Shown here: positions 48,136 through 56,970 of the stretch, in pieces | How positions within the stretch are numbered: the first letter of the stretch is position 1 | Layout: each line of letters starts with the position of its first letter | Origin: Lachnospiraceae bacterium | GTDB taxonomy: Bacteria; Bacillota; Clostridia; Lachnospirales; Lachnospiraceae | DNA: 64,000 bases | NCBI GenBank assembly: GCA_028692395.1 | Contig: JAQUXP010000005.1 | Location: forward strand, 34,772 to 98,771 | Direction: 5' to 3' | Position numbers and translations under genes: made by a program | The notes under the pieces: generated by a model | What the model saw: the letters and a program-made list of their open reading frames with translations, nothing else | What the model was told of the DNA's origin: nothing | Database searches by the model: none

Positions 48136-49359
48136 GTAAAGATATACCTGATTCTCTTCCAGATCCATATTGGACTGATCGATCCACTGAAAACCGGAAC
48201 TGATATAAGTATCTACCGGCAGCTTTGCTGCAAGTCTTACTGCTGACACCATAGATGCGTATCCAATTCCATAGGGATTCTGGCAGACAATTCCATACTC
48301 GTTTCCCTCGGTCACAGCCTTAATCTGATCCGTTCCGGCATCAAATCCCACAACCTTTACCCTGGTGTTCTTCGCTGAATCCAATGCCTGCATCGTCTTA
48401 ACACTGACTGTTTCATTGGTACAAAAGTAACCTGCCAGATTTGCGTGCTTTTCCAGTATTGATTCGATCATCTCTTCCACACTGGAATCCTTGTTTTCAT
48501 AAGAAGTCTCCACGATGGTAACATTCGGATGATTCTTTGTAATTTCGTCCATAAAGCCGGATACCCGATCCATACTGCTTTGTGACGTCTGCTGATGTGC
48601 CATCACTGCCACCTCACCGGAATCCTGAACTGCCTCGCAAAGCTTCTTTGCCGCAAGCTGACCCGCAGCGTAATTATTTGTTGCGCAGGCGGAAGCCACC
48701 AGATCATTCTGTACACCGGAATCAATGACAACTACCGGGATTCCATTCTCGTGAGCCGTCTCAAGCTGGGCATTACAGGACTGCATATCAATTGCAGAGA
48801 TGCATAATACTGTGGGATTATCCGCAAGAACCGCATCAATCGTATTAATCTGCGTATCAACATCCGAGTTATCTCCCGGTCCTTCAAAGGTCATCCGTAT
48901 CTTGTCTTTTCCCGTATAACCAAGGGTTGTATTTAATTCCTTAATAGCTGCCTTGGCACCCTTTTCTACCATATCCCAGTAAGAAGAGTCCAGTCCCTTA
49001 GCAACAACTGCAATATATGCACCTTTTTCCACGTTAATTCCAGACATGGAGGTGTAATCTTCCGTAAGCTCCTGAGAATTGGAAAGAGTTACCTCCTGCT
49101 TTTTCTCTTCCTTAGAACTACTACTGATTTCCGAAGTGCTTTCCGCTTGTACACTGCTCTCTGCTGTTGATTCCGAAGAAGCACCTGACAGCTTGGACTC
49201 ACTTTTCGTATCCGATGTACCCGATTCCGTCTGACTCTGCGATGCAGAATTACTCTGTGACATCGAGGTACTGTTTTCATTGGCACTGGCCGAACTGCCA
49301 CATGCCAAGGCACTCAGTGTAAGCATCGCCAGTAATCCTGCAACCCATATGCGTTTCAT
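48130..49359 (-). CDS. Substrate-binding lipoprotein of the ribose/galactose type (Peripla_BP_4)
   Basis: A 409-residue lipoprotein. The signal peptide ends in the lipobox SALAC (Cys20), followed by a long Ser/Thr/Glu-rich linker to about residue 90, then a periplasmic-binding fold with GAYIAVVAKGLDSSYWDMVEKGAKAAIKEL, VLCISAIDMQSCN and VVVIDSGVQNDL. These features match family 4 binding proteins (RbsB, MglB), also used by some autoinducer-2 and chemotaxis receptors. No cognate permease or ATPase lies nearby, so it is an orphan in this window. The ATG is behind AAGGGAG and the stop codon lies within a bidirectional terminator. Confidence 0.88.
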   Translation of the reverse strand: MKRIWVAGLLAMLTLSALACGSSASANENSTSMSQSNSASQSQTESGTSDTKSESKLSGASSESTAESSVQAESTSEISSSSKEEKKQEVTLSNSQELTEDYTSMSGINVEKGAYIAVVAKGLDSSYWDMVEKGAKAAIKELNTTLGYTGKDKIRMTFEGPGDNSDVDTQINTIDAVLADNPTVLCISAIDMQSCNAQLETAHENGIPVVVIDSGVQNDLVASACATNNYAAGQLAAKKLCEAVQDSGEVAVMAHQQTSQSSMDRVSGFMDEITKNHPNVTIVETSYENKDSSVEEMIESILEKHANLAGYFCTNETVSVKTMQALDSAKNTRVKVVGFDAGTDQIKAVTEGNEYGIVCQNPYGIGYASMVSAVRLAAKLPVDTYISSGFQWIDQSNMDLEENQVYLYE

Positions 49360-49462
49360 CTATATTCTCCCTTTTATCATCCTTCGTGAATTGAATCTAT
49401 TACCGCTGATAATTATACACGAAACAAAGAAATAATCCATATCACTTTTTACTGATTTTACA

Positions 49463-50197
49463 TCAATTTTGTGAAGATTTTATGATTATTTGATTAAAAC
49501 GAGAGAAAATCGGATTCTCAGGCTCTGTTTGAAAGCACAGCTTCTTCCCGGATATCGGATGACTGAATACTAATTCGGCTGCACACAGTGCCAAACCATC
49601 CTCTGGCTGTGCCCCCGGATTGTATTTTTTGTCCCCACATAAGGGCATACCAGCATGTGCCATCTGCACCCGAATCTGATGATGGCGTCCGGTCTTTAAG
49701 GTAATGGCAGCCAGAGCTCTTCCCTCCTCCTGACACACCTCCAGAATCTGAAAAGACAAAACTGCCTGTTTCGCCCCTGGATATCCCTTCTGCACTACCC
49801 GGGAAGTATTTGACCTTCCATCCTTATACAGCTCATCCACCAGCTGCTGCTCCTGCCTCAGACACCCTTCCTGCTCTGTGTCCTTCCATTCCACAACCGC
49901 CAGATACCTCTTTTTCATCTGGTCACCCGTCAGCTGACGGTTCAGCGCCGCTGCCGCCTTCTGTGTTTTTCCAAACACCAGAATTCCTTCTACCGGCTGA
50001 TCCAATCTATGAATAACCGCCAGATAAGGCATCTGTCTTTTCCCTGCTGTCTGCTTTCCCGCAAGATAATTCAAAAGAGCATGCTCAAGATCCATCTGCC
50101 CACTCCTGGCAGACTGCACCGCAACCTGCGCCCTCTTACGAACCACCAAAATCGCATCATCCTCATATAAAATGTCACTTTTCAAAAAATATTCCAT
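49463..50197 (-). CDS. RluA-family pseudouridine synthase
   Basis: A 244-residue enzyme that isomerises uridine to pseudouridine in rRNA or tRNA. The start is at 50197 (MEYFLKSDILYEDD) behind GGAGGT; an upstream extension reads into the foldback element and is rejected. The catalytic motif HRLDQPVEGILVFGKT contains the invariant Asp; LKTGRHHQIRVQMAHAG and PLCGDKKYN are the further family blocks. There is no N-terminal S4 domain, so it is one of the short RluA-type enzymes, specificity unknown. Its likely leader is about 320 nt, starts at 50523-50551 and contains the whole of foldback element B. Confidence 0.9.
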   Translation of the reverse strand: MEYFLKSDILYEDDAILVVRKRAQVAVQSARSGQMDLEHALLNYLAGKQTAGKRQMPYLAVIHRLDQPVEGILVFGKTQKAAAALNRQLTGDQMKKRYLAVVEWKDTEQEGCLRQEQQLVDELYKDGRSNTSRVVQKGYPGAKQAVLSFQILEVCQEEGRALAAITLKTGRHHQIRVQMAHAGMPLCGDKKYNPGAQPEDGLALCAAELVFSHPISGKKLCFQTEPENPIFSRFNQIIIKSSQN

Positions 50198-50223
50198 ACT
50201 ACCTCCATACCCCACCACCTGTC

Positions 50224-50488
50224 GGCCTGCAGTCCATGGCTGTCGCATCCGGGATCTGGGAACGGTCCATTGTTCCTGCAAGCTGTTTCGAAGCCCAAGA
50301 GCATATGCAGAACCATAGATTTTGCTAAGACCGTAAGCATGCAACATAAACTCGCTTTGCTCAGACAGTATGCTGCATGCTCACAATGCAAAATATATGG
50401 TTCTGGTATGCTTAGGACTTCTGCAAATGCGTGCAGGAACAATGGACCGTTCCCAGACCCCGGATGCGACAGTCATGGACTGCAGACC
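50224..50488. repeat. Foldback element B (265 bp)
   Basis: Outer arms 50224-50280 and 50432-50488 pair over 57 bp with three mismatches. Inner arms (for example GAACCATAGATTTTGC against GCAAAATATATGGTTC) also pair. The core halves (near 50284-50306 and 50404-50428) are inverted relative to element A: the strand reading CATTTGCAGAAGTCCTAAGC is the minus strand here. The loop has ACTCGCTTTGCTCAGACAGT, also in element D. No gene is encoded. Confidence 0.9.
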
Positions 50489-50522
50489 TTGATTTGCTTC
50501 TTAATTACTGCTTAATTACTCC

Positions 50523-50551
50523 AGTATGTGGTAACTTGGGACATTTGTCAA
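50523..50551 (-). promoter_or_regulatory. Possible promoter of the pseudouridine synthase gene
   Basis: On the minus strand TTGACA (50551-50546), a 17-bp spacer and CATACT (50528-50523). Transcription from here would carry element B in the 5' untranslated region. Confidence 0.5.
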
Positions 50552-50568
50552 GTATTGGGACAACACGA

Positions 50569-51617
50569 CAGCCGCTATATCCACACTTGTTAGATATAAC
50601 GGCTGCCTAATGATCTTCATTATTCAATTTTATCTTTCCCATCTTTCTTTAGACTCTATCTATAGGATCCATATTTAATTTTAAACTTAATATATTGTTT
50701 TTATATAACAGCTATATAGGAAACCTTATATTAATCTTTATTTTTATTCCCTGCGTCATAAGTTATACTTTCGGATGTATTCCTTTTATCGTTTTTCTTA
50801 ATTCCGATTACTCTTATATGATGCTTCCTGTAATCCCTTATCGTCTATTCCCTGATCCTTGTCAAGTTGTTAAACGATACGATTAAGGTTAGCTCACAGT
50901 GAAGATTTTCTCTTTCTAAAGATGTTGCTTTATTAGGAATACCTCGTCTAAGTTACTTTACTTAGAAATGTTATCATAATCTATGATGATATGTAAAAGT
51001 AGAAGATGATAAATCCGCATCTATCATTTGTCTCAATGAATGAATTATATTTTATCTCGATAGTTATCAGTAGATACCGATGAAATAAGGATTTTACCCT
51101 GTATTGCTTTCATACTTCCAAATGGTGTATCTTCTATGATAAGTACCTTCGATGGATATAAGTCATACATAGATCTGACTTCGTTTCTTTACACGATTCA
51201 GAAACTTTTCATATCGTGGTATGTATTCAATATGAGTGCTAACTATTATTTACCTTTTATGTTCTTTACCTGTCGAATGATAATTCGATATTCAGGTTTT
51301 GTTCATTAACAGATAAAAGGTCTTTCTTGCGGGGAACTGTTAAGCAATACCACTCTCATATTGATAAGTAGATTCGATCTTTCCCATTGGACTCTTCCTC
51401 CTTATCTTCCATATCCTGCCATGTATCAATTACTCTGGATACTCGAAAGATTTTTCTTTGCTTTGATTTTCTCTCCCAGACTCCGTATAAAAATTTCTCG
51501 TCTTTTTATAGAAACTGGTTCGCATCGAAAAATTCTTTTAAAAGAAAAACTTTGCAGGCTGTGGATCTTTCTTCTTCTTTTCTTTTGTTTCTTGGTTGTT
51601 TTTCTTTTGTTTTGTAT
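50569..51617 (-). ncRNA. Candidate large structured non-coding RNA (about 1.05 kb)
   Basis: Between element B and the aconitase gene no reading frame is believable, yet a near-perfect promoter drives this strand. The transcript contains helices that nest without conflict: an outer pair CAATATGAG/CTCATATTG (51355-51363 with 51228-51236), inside it ACCTTTTAT/ATAAAAGGT (51313-51321 with 51252-51260), and inside that a CCTG/CAGG and TCGAAT/ATTCGA hairpin (51269-51296). Separate hairpins are TATAAAAA/TTTTTATA within CCAG/CTGG (51476-51518), CACGAT/ATCGTG (51192-51218) and AAGTCA/TGACTT (51160-51181). A 13-bp hairpin at 50569-50605 may form the 3' end. I cannot match it to a family from memory; ROOL, GOLLD and OLE are the known large RNAs to compare. 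Confidence 0.65.
51340..51387 (-). CDS. Possible 15-codon peptide in the candidate RNA
   Basis: ATG at 51387 with AAGGAGG about 8 nt upstream, encoding MGKIESTYQYESGIA and a stop. The ribosome binding site is strong, but part of the frame coincides with the CAATATGAG helix strand, so the match may be accidental. Confidence 0.3.
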   Translation of the reverse strand: MGKIESTYQYESGIA

Positions 51618-51623
51618 AACTGA

Positions 51624-51652
51624 ATAATACCAGATAACTTTTGTTTTGTCAA
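51624..51652 (-). promoter_or_regulatory. Promoter of the candidate structured RNA
   Basis: On the minus strand TTGACA (51652-51647), a 17-bp spacer and TATTAT (51629-51624). Among the strongest matches in the window; start predicted near 51617. Confidence 0.8.
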
Positions 51653-51810
51653 CACATTTTTCTATATTTTTATAATTTATTTTTCTATTCATCTATATTT
51701 TGTAAATATTCTGTCAATTCAAGGGTTTTCTCCTTGATTTCGATGTGAATTTTATAGTAAATTCAAAACAATCAAGAAAAATTCCAACTATTTCGCATCC
51801 CTATCATTAA

Positions 51811-51845
51811 AAAAGGAGCTGTCGCACTATACTGCTCCAGCCCTT
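51811..51845 (-). terminator. Terminator after the aconitase gene
   Basis: On the minus strand a stem with GGAGC/GCTCC at its heart, ending in six T residues at 51811-51816, located about 10 nt after the stop codon. It also resembles the outer arm ends of elements C and E (GGAGCTGTCGCACT). Confidence 0.6.
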
Positions 51846-51853
51846 TTCCCTAT

Positions 51854-54142
51854 TTAGCCTCTATAATAATTAATCAGGCAGCCCTTGAGGATGATCTCTC
51901 TCTCATCGTCTGTAAGAGCACCAAGCTTTAATTCAAATGGAACCATGGTACCATTCTTCACTGCATAAGCAGGAATAATCTCCGCTTTTTCCTCTACTGC
52001 TTTTCGTATTCCCGGAACAAAGAGATAATCTCCGTTCGCAAATGGGAGCTCACCCTTCTCGATCAGGAATGGAAGCATTCCCCAGTTGATCAGGTTGGAA
52101 CGATAACGTTTTGTAGCATATTCATTTGCTACATTCGCCCAGCCGCCCAAAACCTTCTGGCAGGAAGCTGCCTGCTCACGGGCAGAACCGTCACCTGGCT
52201 TCACCGCAAAGATGGTAGAACCAACTCCGGTATTGGAAGCATTTACCTCTGCATAAGCTGCCTGGATGGTTTCCAGAACCTCTTTGAGCTCCGGAAGTGC
52301 CTCTGTAGGATCCTGTCCTGCTTCGATTGCCTTCTCTGCAGCCTGTACCGCCTTTGCGCGATCAACATAAGCCGGATCTTTTCTGGACAGTGTAAACTCA
52401 GCCAGTCCAAGCGGGTTGGAACGATAGGAAGAAGTCTCACCGGAAGGAATCAGTTCATCTGTGGTCGTAACCGGATCATGAATCTCAGACACAACCTTCA
52501 GTACAATATTCTCAGACAGCTTCGGCATTGCCGGCCAGTCCTTGATATTCGGTCCAAACTGAATATCCACAGAAGGATCTGCCACGCCCTTGCTGTCAAA
52601 GACACGATTTTCATAGATGGTACTGTCAAAATGATATACCGGATTGCTATATTCTCCTGCAAACTCTGTTGCCGGTGTCAGATATCCCTTGTTTGCTGCG
52701 GTTGCTGCGATAGAGCGCGCATCCATCAGTGCAACGGAAGAGATCTGACCATTCTGAACCTTGGAACCTTCACGGTTCGGGAAGTTTCTTGTTGAATGAC
52801 GAATACTGAAAGCATTATTTGCCGGAGTATCTCCTGCGCCAAAGCACGGTCCGCAGAATGCTGTCTTTACAACCGCACCGGTTTCAATCAGAGAAGCCAG
52901 TGTGCCGTTCTTGGCAAGTTCCATATAGATTGGGGTACTTGCAGGATAAACACTCATAGTAAATGCATCAAACCCGATACTGTGTCCCTTTAAAATGTCC
53001 GCTGCTGCACAGATATTCTCAAAGCCACCGCCCGCACAGCCTGCGATAATTCCCTGATCCACATACAGCTTTCCATTATGCACTTTATTCTTCAGTGTAA
53101 ATGGAACCTTTCCATCCAGACTTACCTGCGCTTTTTTCTCCACATCGTCCAGAATATCCATCAGGTTGGCATTCAGCTCCTCGATGGTGTAAGTGTTGCT
53201 TGGATGAAATGGCATTGCGATCATAGGTTTAATCTTATCCAGCTCCACGGTAATCATGCCGTCATAATAGGCAACAGCTTTTGGATTCAGTTCCTGATAA
53301 TCTGCACTTCTGCCGTGAATATCATAGAATTCTTTGATCTTTTCATCTGTTTTCCAGATAGAGGACAGACAGGTAGTCTCTGTTGTCATAACATCGACAC
53401 CGATACGGAAATCAGCACTTAAGTTTGCTACACCAGGGCCCACAAACTCCATAACCTTATTCTTTACGTAACCATTTGCGAAAACCGCACCGATCAGTGC
53501 CAGCGCAACGTCCTGGGGACCTACACCCGGCATCGGTTTTCCGGTCATATACACGCCCACTACACCTGGCATAGAGATATCATAGGTCTTCTCAAGCAGC
53601 TGTTTTACCAGCTCCGGTCCACCCTCACCCATAGCCATGGTACCAAGCGCACCATAACGGGTATGAGAATCGGATCCAAGAATCATCTTTCCGCCGCCTG
53701 CAAGCATCTCACGGGCAAACTGATGAATAACAGCCTGATGAGGCGGTACATAGACGCCGCCGTACTTTTTCGCACAGGTCAGACCAAACATGTGGTCATC
53801 TTCATTGATAGTGCCGCCAACTGCGCAAAGGGAATTATGACAGTTGGTAAGAACGTAAGGTACCGGGAACTTTTCCAGTCCGGAAGCTCTGGCCGTCTGG
53901 ATAATGCCTACAAAAGTAATGTCATGTGAGGTAAGCTTATCAAAGCGAATCTGCAGTTCTTCCATATTACCGGAAGTATTGTGCTGTTCCAGAATATGAT
54001 AGGCAATTGTATTTTTTGCTGCTTCCTCTTTGGAAGGACATGCTCCCACTGCCTGTGAAATCTGTGCCGCTGCATCTGTGGTGTCCGGGACAACCCGCTC
54101 ACCATTTACAAGATATGCGCCACCATCTAATAATTTAATCAT
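51854..54142 (-). CDS. Aconitase-family hydratase
   Basis: A 762-residue protein of the aconitase superfamily with an N-terminal three-domain core and a C-terminal swivel domain. Cys369 (in GCAGGGFEN), Cys430 and Cys433 (in [10 protein letters not shown]) are the expected [4Fe-4S] ligands; [21 protein letters not shown] carries the substrate-binding Ser and the His motif. The most likely activity is citrate to isocitrate via aconitate, but homoaconitate or methylcitrate-type hydratases share the fold. The start has AGGAGG. It lies 40 nt after a CdaR-type regulator and ends at a terminator. Other tricarboxylic acid cycle genes are not visible here. Confidence 0.88.
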   Translation of the reverse strand: MIKLLDGGAYLVNGERVVPDTTDAAAQISQAVGACPSKEEAAKNTIAYHILEQHNTSGNMEELQIRFDKLTSHDITFVGIIQTARASGLEKFPVPYVLTNCHNSLCAVGGTINEDDHMFGLTCAKKYGGVYVPPHQAVIHQFAREMLAGGGKMILGSDSHTRYGALGTMAMGEGGPELVKQLLEKTYDISMPGVVGVYMTGKPMPGVGPQDVALALIGAVFANGYVKNKVMEFVGPGVANLSADFRIGVDVMTTETTCLSSIWKTDEKIKEFYDIHGRSADYQELNPKAVAYYDGMITVELDKIKPMIAMPFHPSNTYTIEELNANLMDILDDVEKKAQVSLDGKVPFTLKNKVHNGKLYVDQGIIAGCAGGGFENICAAADILKGHSIGFDAFTMSVYPASTPIYMELAKNGTLASLIETGAVVKTAFCGPCFGAGDTPANNAFSIRHSTRNFPNREGSKVQNGQISSVALMDARSIAATAANKGYLTPATEFAGEYSNPVYHFDSTIYENRVFDSKGVADPSVDIQFGPNIKDWPAMPKLSENIVLKVVSEIHDPVTTTDELIPSGETSSYRSNPLGLAEFTLSRKDPAYVDRAKAVQAAEKAIEAGQDPTEALPELKEVLETIQAAYAEVNASNTGVGSTIFAVKPGDGSAREQAASCQKVLGGWANVANEYATKRYRSNLINWGMLPFLIEKGELPFANGDYLFVPGIRKAVEEKAEIIPAYAVKNGTMVPFELKLGALTDDEREIILKGCLINYYRG

Positions 54143-54182
54143 AATAATCCTCCTGTCTGACTACCGCCAGTATCGTTACAAA

Positions 54183-55277
54183 TTATTCATTATTCTTCAT
54201 GTATTCCATATAGCTTACTACCATCATGGCAATCTTGAAGGTCAGTGCATCGTCAAATACGCGGATATCAAGTCCTGTGCTCTTCTCCAGCTTCTCCAGA
54301 CGATATACCAGCGTATTACGATGTACATAAAGCTGTCTGGAGGTCTCTGAAACATTCAGATTGTTTTCGAAGAACTTGTTGATGGTTGTCAGAGTTTCTT
54401 CATCAAAGGTATCAGGCAGATGCTCGCCAAATACTTCCTTCATAAACATATCACAAAGCGGTACCGGCAGCTGGTAGATCAGACGGCCAATTCCAAGATT
54501 ACTGTAAGGGATTACATTTTTTTCGGCATAGAAGATCTTTCCTACCTCAAGCGCCATCTTTGCTTCTTTATAAGAACGGGATACTCCGTTGATTTCGTGT
54601 ACCGGATTACCATAGGCTACACGAACCTGTGACATCGCTTCTGCATTCAGCATATCCACCAGCATTCTGGCAGTCTGTTCCATATCCTCATTGGTATCCT
54701 CATCCCTCAGTTCTTTCACGATGATAATGCTTCGTTCATCCACGGCACTGATGAAGTCCTTCGGGCGCGCTGCAAAAAGACTTTTCACGGTCTCCATCGC
54801 ACTGGTATCCTTTTCATTCTTGGTCTCTACGATGTAGATCACACGACGCACTTCCGTATCTATGCGAAGCTTCTTTGCACGGTTGTATACATCAACCATC
54901 AGCAGGTTATCCAGCAGCAGATTCTGGATGAAGTTATTCTTATCCAGACGCTCCTTATATGCGATAATCAAATTCTGAATCTGACATACCGCTACCTTTC
55001 CTATCATATATGCGTCATCGTTGCTGCCCTTCGCAACTAAAACATACTCCACATTCTGATTGTCATACACTTTAAAGAAATGATAATCCTGAACTACCTG
55101 ACTATCGGCAGCTGAATTTACAAAAGAGCTGATACTTTCCGGATTCAGTCCGGCTTCTGGAAATGTAGATACCAGCATTACACCATCTGTATTTGTGATG
55201 CAGAGATCAATTCTTGTAATATTTCTTAATTCGTCAATTGTTTTCTGTAATACCTGACTTGTTACCAATCCCGACAC
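54183..55277 (-). CDS. CdaR/PucR-type transcriptional regulator
   Basis: A 364-residue regulator. The N-terminal about 130 residues resemble the sugar-diacid recognition domain (TIDELRNITRIDLCITNTDGVMLVSTFPEAG). The middle resembles a GGDEF-like PucR segment, and the C-terminal helix-turn-helix is clear (NVSETSRQLYVHRNTLVYRLEKLEK, about residues 300-335). Homologues activate glycerate/glucarate or purine catabolism genes. Because it is directly upstream of the aconitase gene with a strong promoter of its own, it probably controls or is coupled to that gene; effector unknown. Confidence 0.85.
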   Translation of the reverse strand: MSGLVTSQVLQKTIDELRNITRIDLCITNTDGVMLVSTFPEAGLNPESISSFVNSAADSQVVQDYHFFKVYDNQNVEYVLVAKGSNDDAYMIGKVAVCQIQNLIIAYKERLDKNNFIQNLLLDNLLMVDVYNRAKKLRIDTEVRRVIYIVETKNEKDTSAMETVKSLFAARPKDFISAVDERSIIIVKELRDEDTNEDMEQTARMLVDMLNAEAMSQVRVAYGNPVHEINGVSRSYKEAKMALEVGKIFYAEKNVIPYSNLGIGRLIYQLPVPLCDMFMKEVFGEHLPDTFDEETLTTINKFFENNLNVSETSRQLYVHRNTLVYRLEKLEKSTGLDIRVFDDALTFKIAMMVVSYMEYMKNNE

Positions 55278-55328
55278 CTCCTTTTTCTATACTTTCGAAC
55301 AGGCTCGAAACCTGTCCCCAATAGGTAT

Positions 55329-55357
55329 ATCATATATTATTTTACCAAAAATGGCAA
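55329..55357 (-). promoter_or_regulatory. Promoter of the CdaR-aconitase operon
   Basis: On the minus strand TTGCCA (55357-55352), a 17-bp spacer and TATGAT (55334-55329), about 50 bp before the regulator start. Confidence 0.75.
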
Positions 55358-55456
55358 TCCATTTTTGACATATTCAACGATGTTTGTCACTGTTTGTGCT
55401 CTGACTCTACAGCATCTTTATGCAGGCATGAATTACTTTACATGATCCACGATCCA

Positions 55457-55490
55457 CACAAAAAGGGTTGCCGCCAATGCGACAACCCCA
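55457..55490 (-). terminator. Terminator after the UgpC-type ATPase gene
   Basis: A 10-bp stem with one wobble (55465-55474 with 55479-55488), a 4-nt loop and a T run on the minus strand, about 20 nt after the stop codon. Confidence 0.85.
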
Positions 55491-55507
55491 ATAAATTCAT
55501 AATCAGA

Positions 55508-56620
55508 CTAGTTTGTGATGGTAAGCTCTGTCTCTTTATCAAACAGATGAACTTTTTCCATATCAAGTGCAAATTTAACAACATCACCTGTTCTTGCAGT
55601 TGTACGAGGATCAACACGTGCTGTCATTGGGAAGCTTTCAACATCAAAGTACAGATATACTTCTGCACCTAACAGCTCGTAAACGTTGATTGTAGCTTCG
55701 ATTACGCTGTCTTTGGATGTCTCGATCATCATCTGAGAATCGCTGAGGTTCTCAGGACGAATACCCATAACAACAGTCTTTCCATCATATCCGCCTTCGA
55801 TAACTGCTTTAGACTTGGAAGCCGGCAGTTTCAGAGTGTATTTTCCAACTGTTAAGCTTACTTCATTTCCCTTAACTGCAACTTTAGCATCCATGAAGTT
55901 CATCTGAGGAGATCCGATGAATCCGGCTACGAACAGATTGCCAGGTGCATTGTAAAGGTTCTGAGGTGTATCAACCTGCTGAACAACACCATCTTTCATA
56001 ACTACGATTCTGGTACCAAGTGTCATAGCCTCGGTCTGATCATGTGTTACATAGATGATAGTAGCGCCCAGTCTCTCATGCAGTTTGGAGATCTCAGTAC
56101 GCATCTGTACACGAAGTTTTGCATCCAGGTTTGAAAGAGGCTCATCCATAAGGAATACTTTAGGATCACGTACGATAGCACGTCCCATAGCAACACGCTG
56201 TCTCTGTCCACCGGAAAGAGCTTTCGGTTTACGGTCTAACAGTTTCTCAAGATCAAGGATCTTAGCAGCTTCTCTAACCTGTTTGTCAATCTGGTCTTTC
56301 GGAACTTTTCTCAGTTTCAGTCCGAATGCCATGTTATCAAAAACAGTCATATGTGGGTACAGAGCGTAGTTCTGGAATACCATTGCGATATCTCTGTCCT
56401 TCGGCTCAACATCATTCATAACTTTGTCGCCGATTTTAAGTGTTCCGTCTGAAATCTCTTCCAGACCTGCGATCATACGCAGAGTAGTTGATTTACCACA
56501 TCCTGAAGGTCCTACAAAGATGATAAACTCTTTGTCTTCGATCTCAAGATTAAAATCTTTAACTGCTTCAAAACCATTCGGATATTTCTTGCAAATATGC
56601 TGTAATGATAAACCTGCCAT
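55508..56620 (-). CDS. ABC transporter ATPase for sugars (UgpC/MsmK type)
   Basis: A 370-residue ATP-binding subunit of the CUT1 class: Walker A GPSGCGKST (about 36-44), Q-loop, signature LSGGQRQRVAMGRAI, Walker B VFLMDEPLSNLD, then the C-terminal OB-fold regulatory domain (MGIRPENLSDSQMM) typical of MalK/UgpC/MsmK. It stands alone with its own terminator, without permeases. In Firmicutes one MsmK-type ATPase often energises several sugar importers, and the binding protein-permease set at 25-28 kb lacks an ATPase, so this is its probable partner. Confidence 0.93.
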   Translation of the reverse strand: MAGLSLQHICKKYPNGFEAVKDFNLEIEDKEFIIFVGPSGCGKSTTLRMIAGLEEISDGTLKIGDKVMNDVEPKDRDIAMVFQNYALYPHMTVFDNMAFGLKLRKVPKDQIDKQVREAAKILDLEKLLDRKPKALSGGQRQRVAMGRAIVRDPKVFLMDEPLSNLDAKLRVQMRTEISKLHERLGATIIYVTHDQTEAMTLGTRIVVMKDGVVQQVDTPQNLYNAPGNLFVAGFIGSPQMNFMDAKVAVKGNEVSLTVGKYTLKLPASKSKAVIEGGYDGKTVVMGIRPENLSDSQMMIETSKDSVIEATINVYELLGAEVYLYFDVESFPMTARVDPRTTARTGDVVKFALDMEKVHLFDKETELTITN

Positions 56621-56636
56621 TTTAAATTCCTCCTAA

Positions 56637-56970
56637 TTGATTGTCCAACTTTCTTTTTCATGCGAACCAGCGGCTCACCTTGTATCTGTAAACAGTATAC
56701 ATAACTATCCAAATTTAAGCCATGCCATTTTTTCACAAATTTTACTTGAGCACTTTGTCAATTGTGATTATACCTAAACTGCCATTTGAGACAATCCGAC
56801 ACTTTGACGAAACAAATCCCTCTTTCGTATACAGATTGACGAACCGTTAATTTATAGTTTATTCATTTGCTTTTTTCTATATTATTAGCTATACTTTATA
56901 GTAGATTTTCGATATGCCGCCGGTCGGCATTTCCGTATCTATAACTCTAAAAGAAACGAGGCTTTTTATT
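56637..56970. other. Divergent regulatory region
   Basis: 334 bp between the UgpC-type gene and the YesL gene. A weak plus-strand promoter (TTGCTT, 16 bp, TATACT at 56889-56894) may serve the YesL gene, and TATACT on the minus strand near 56695 may serve the ATPase. No repeats or reading frames of note. Confidence 0.4.

Noticed and set aside
50569-50605. Hairpin considered as a canonical intrinsic terminator
   Set aside because: The 13-bp stem is good but no T run follows on either strand, so it is given only as a possible 3' structure of the candidate RNA.
51361-51692. Frames of 78-88 codons on both strands within the gene-free region
   Set aside because: They are Lys/Arg- or Phe/Ser-rich as expected from AT-rich DNA, lack suitable start sites, and one spans the promoter of the candidate RNA.
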